The notes under the pieces were generated by a model. The model saw nothing but the letters and a program-made list of their open reading frames with translations. It did no database searches and was not told where the DNA came from. Positions 6,112 through 6,191 of a DNA stretch of 6,191 bases are shown here, piece after piece. How positions within the stretch are numbered: the first letter of the stretch is position 1; each line of letters starts with the position of its first letter. The stretch covers positions 1 to 6,191 of the forward strand of contig JAUSPL010000396.1 in the NCBI GenBank assembly GCA_030656535.1, given 5' to 3'. The position numbers and the translations under genes are program-made. Origin of the DNA: Gemmobacter sp. (GTDB lineage: Bacteria > Pseudomonadota > Alphaproteobacteria > Rhodobacterales > Rhodobacteraceae).

Positions 6112-6191
6112 TGCCCGAGGTCGGACTCGAACCGAGAAGCCTTGAGGCGGGTGATTTTGTGTCCCCTGCGTCTACCATTCCTCCACTCGGG
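6112..6191 (-). tRNA. tRNA-Leu (CAA)-like gene, degenerate; 5' base outside window
   Basis: On the minus strand the sequence starts CCCGAGTGGAGGAATGGTAG and ends in CTCGGGC followed by A. This gives a seven-pair acceptor stem if a G lies at 6192. A long variable arm (GCC-TCAA-GGC) and the D-loop GGTAGACGC identify a class II leucine tRNA. The anticodon region is GGGGA-CACAAAA-TCACC; by position the anticodon is CAA. Faults: base 33, almost universally T, is A; the anticodon stem has a G-A mismatch; the first T-stem pair is C-C (CTCGG against CCGAC); and the encoded 3' end is ACCT where ACCA would be expected. It is probably a pseudo-tRNA or a decayed att-site copy, but a poorly expressed tRNA cannot be excluded. 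Confidence 0.75.

Noticed and set aside
6112..6130. Second att copy (direct repeat of the tRNA 3' end) elsewhere in the window
   Set aside because: I looked by eye for another copy of the tRNA 3' end and found none; any distal att site would be outside this window.
5918..6178. 86-residue minus-strand frame at the right end
   Set aside because: It runs through the tRNA-Leu-like gene and antisense to the integrase remnant, so it is spurious.

Overview
The window looks like a chromosomal segment of a marine-type alphaproteobacterium, most likely Rhodobacterales/Roseobacter. The grounds are GC-rich codon use, a SRAP protein and a periplasmic rhodanese that resemble the versions I know from Rhodobacteraceae, and two RTX/LamG-type secreted proteins that lack signal peptides. 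This assignment is by recognition; I could not run a search.

Layout from left to right. (1) Positions 1-318, minus strand: the first 106 codons of a LamG (concanavalin A-like) secreted protein that runs off the left edge. (2) Positions 319-1480: a leader/intergenic region of about 1.16 kb with no convincing gene but several perfect short inverted repeats. (3) Positions 1481-2071, minus: an exported single-domain rhodanese with a C-N-G-V-W-C active loop. (4) Positions 2263-2895, minus: a SRAP-domain (YedK/HMCES-type) abasic-site DNA-protein crosslinking protein. (5) Positions 2896-3459: a divergent intergenic region with only weak, frame-broken coding traces. (6) Positions 3460-5442, plus: a 660-residue RTX calcium-binding protein. 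It ends in a His/Asp-rich then acidic linker and a basic C-terminal 'CFI-box' domain carrying the protein's only cysteine. (7) Positions 5443-6111: a hairpin, three perfect 9-bp repeats, and the decayed 3' end of a tyrosine recombinase (integrase) gene. (8) Positions 6112-6191, minus: a tRNA-Leu(CAA)-like gene with several structural defects, cut by the right edge.

The genes do not form one operon. Rhodanese and SRAP share a strand but are 191 bases apart. The two RTX/LamG proteins probably belong to the cell-surface or extracellular calcium-dependent proteome. The right end reads as an old integration scar: an integrase remnant abutting the 3' end of a degenerate tRNA-Leu. The best candidate for something under-described is the RTX-repeat/His-acidic linker/CFI-box architecture at 3460-5442.
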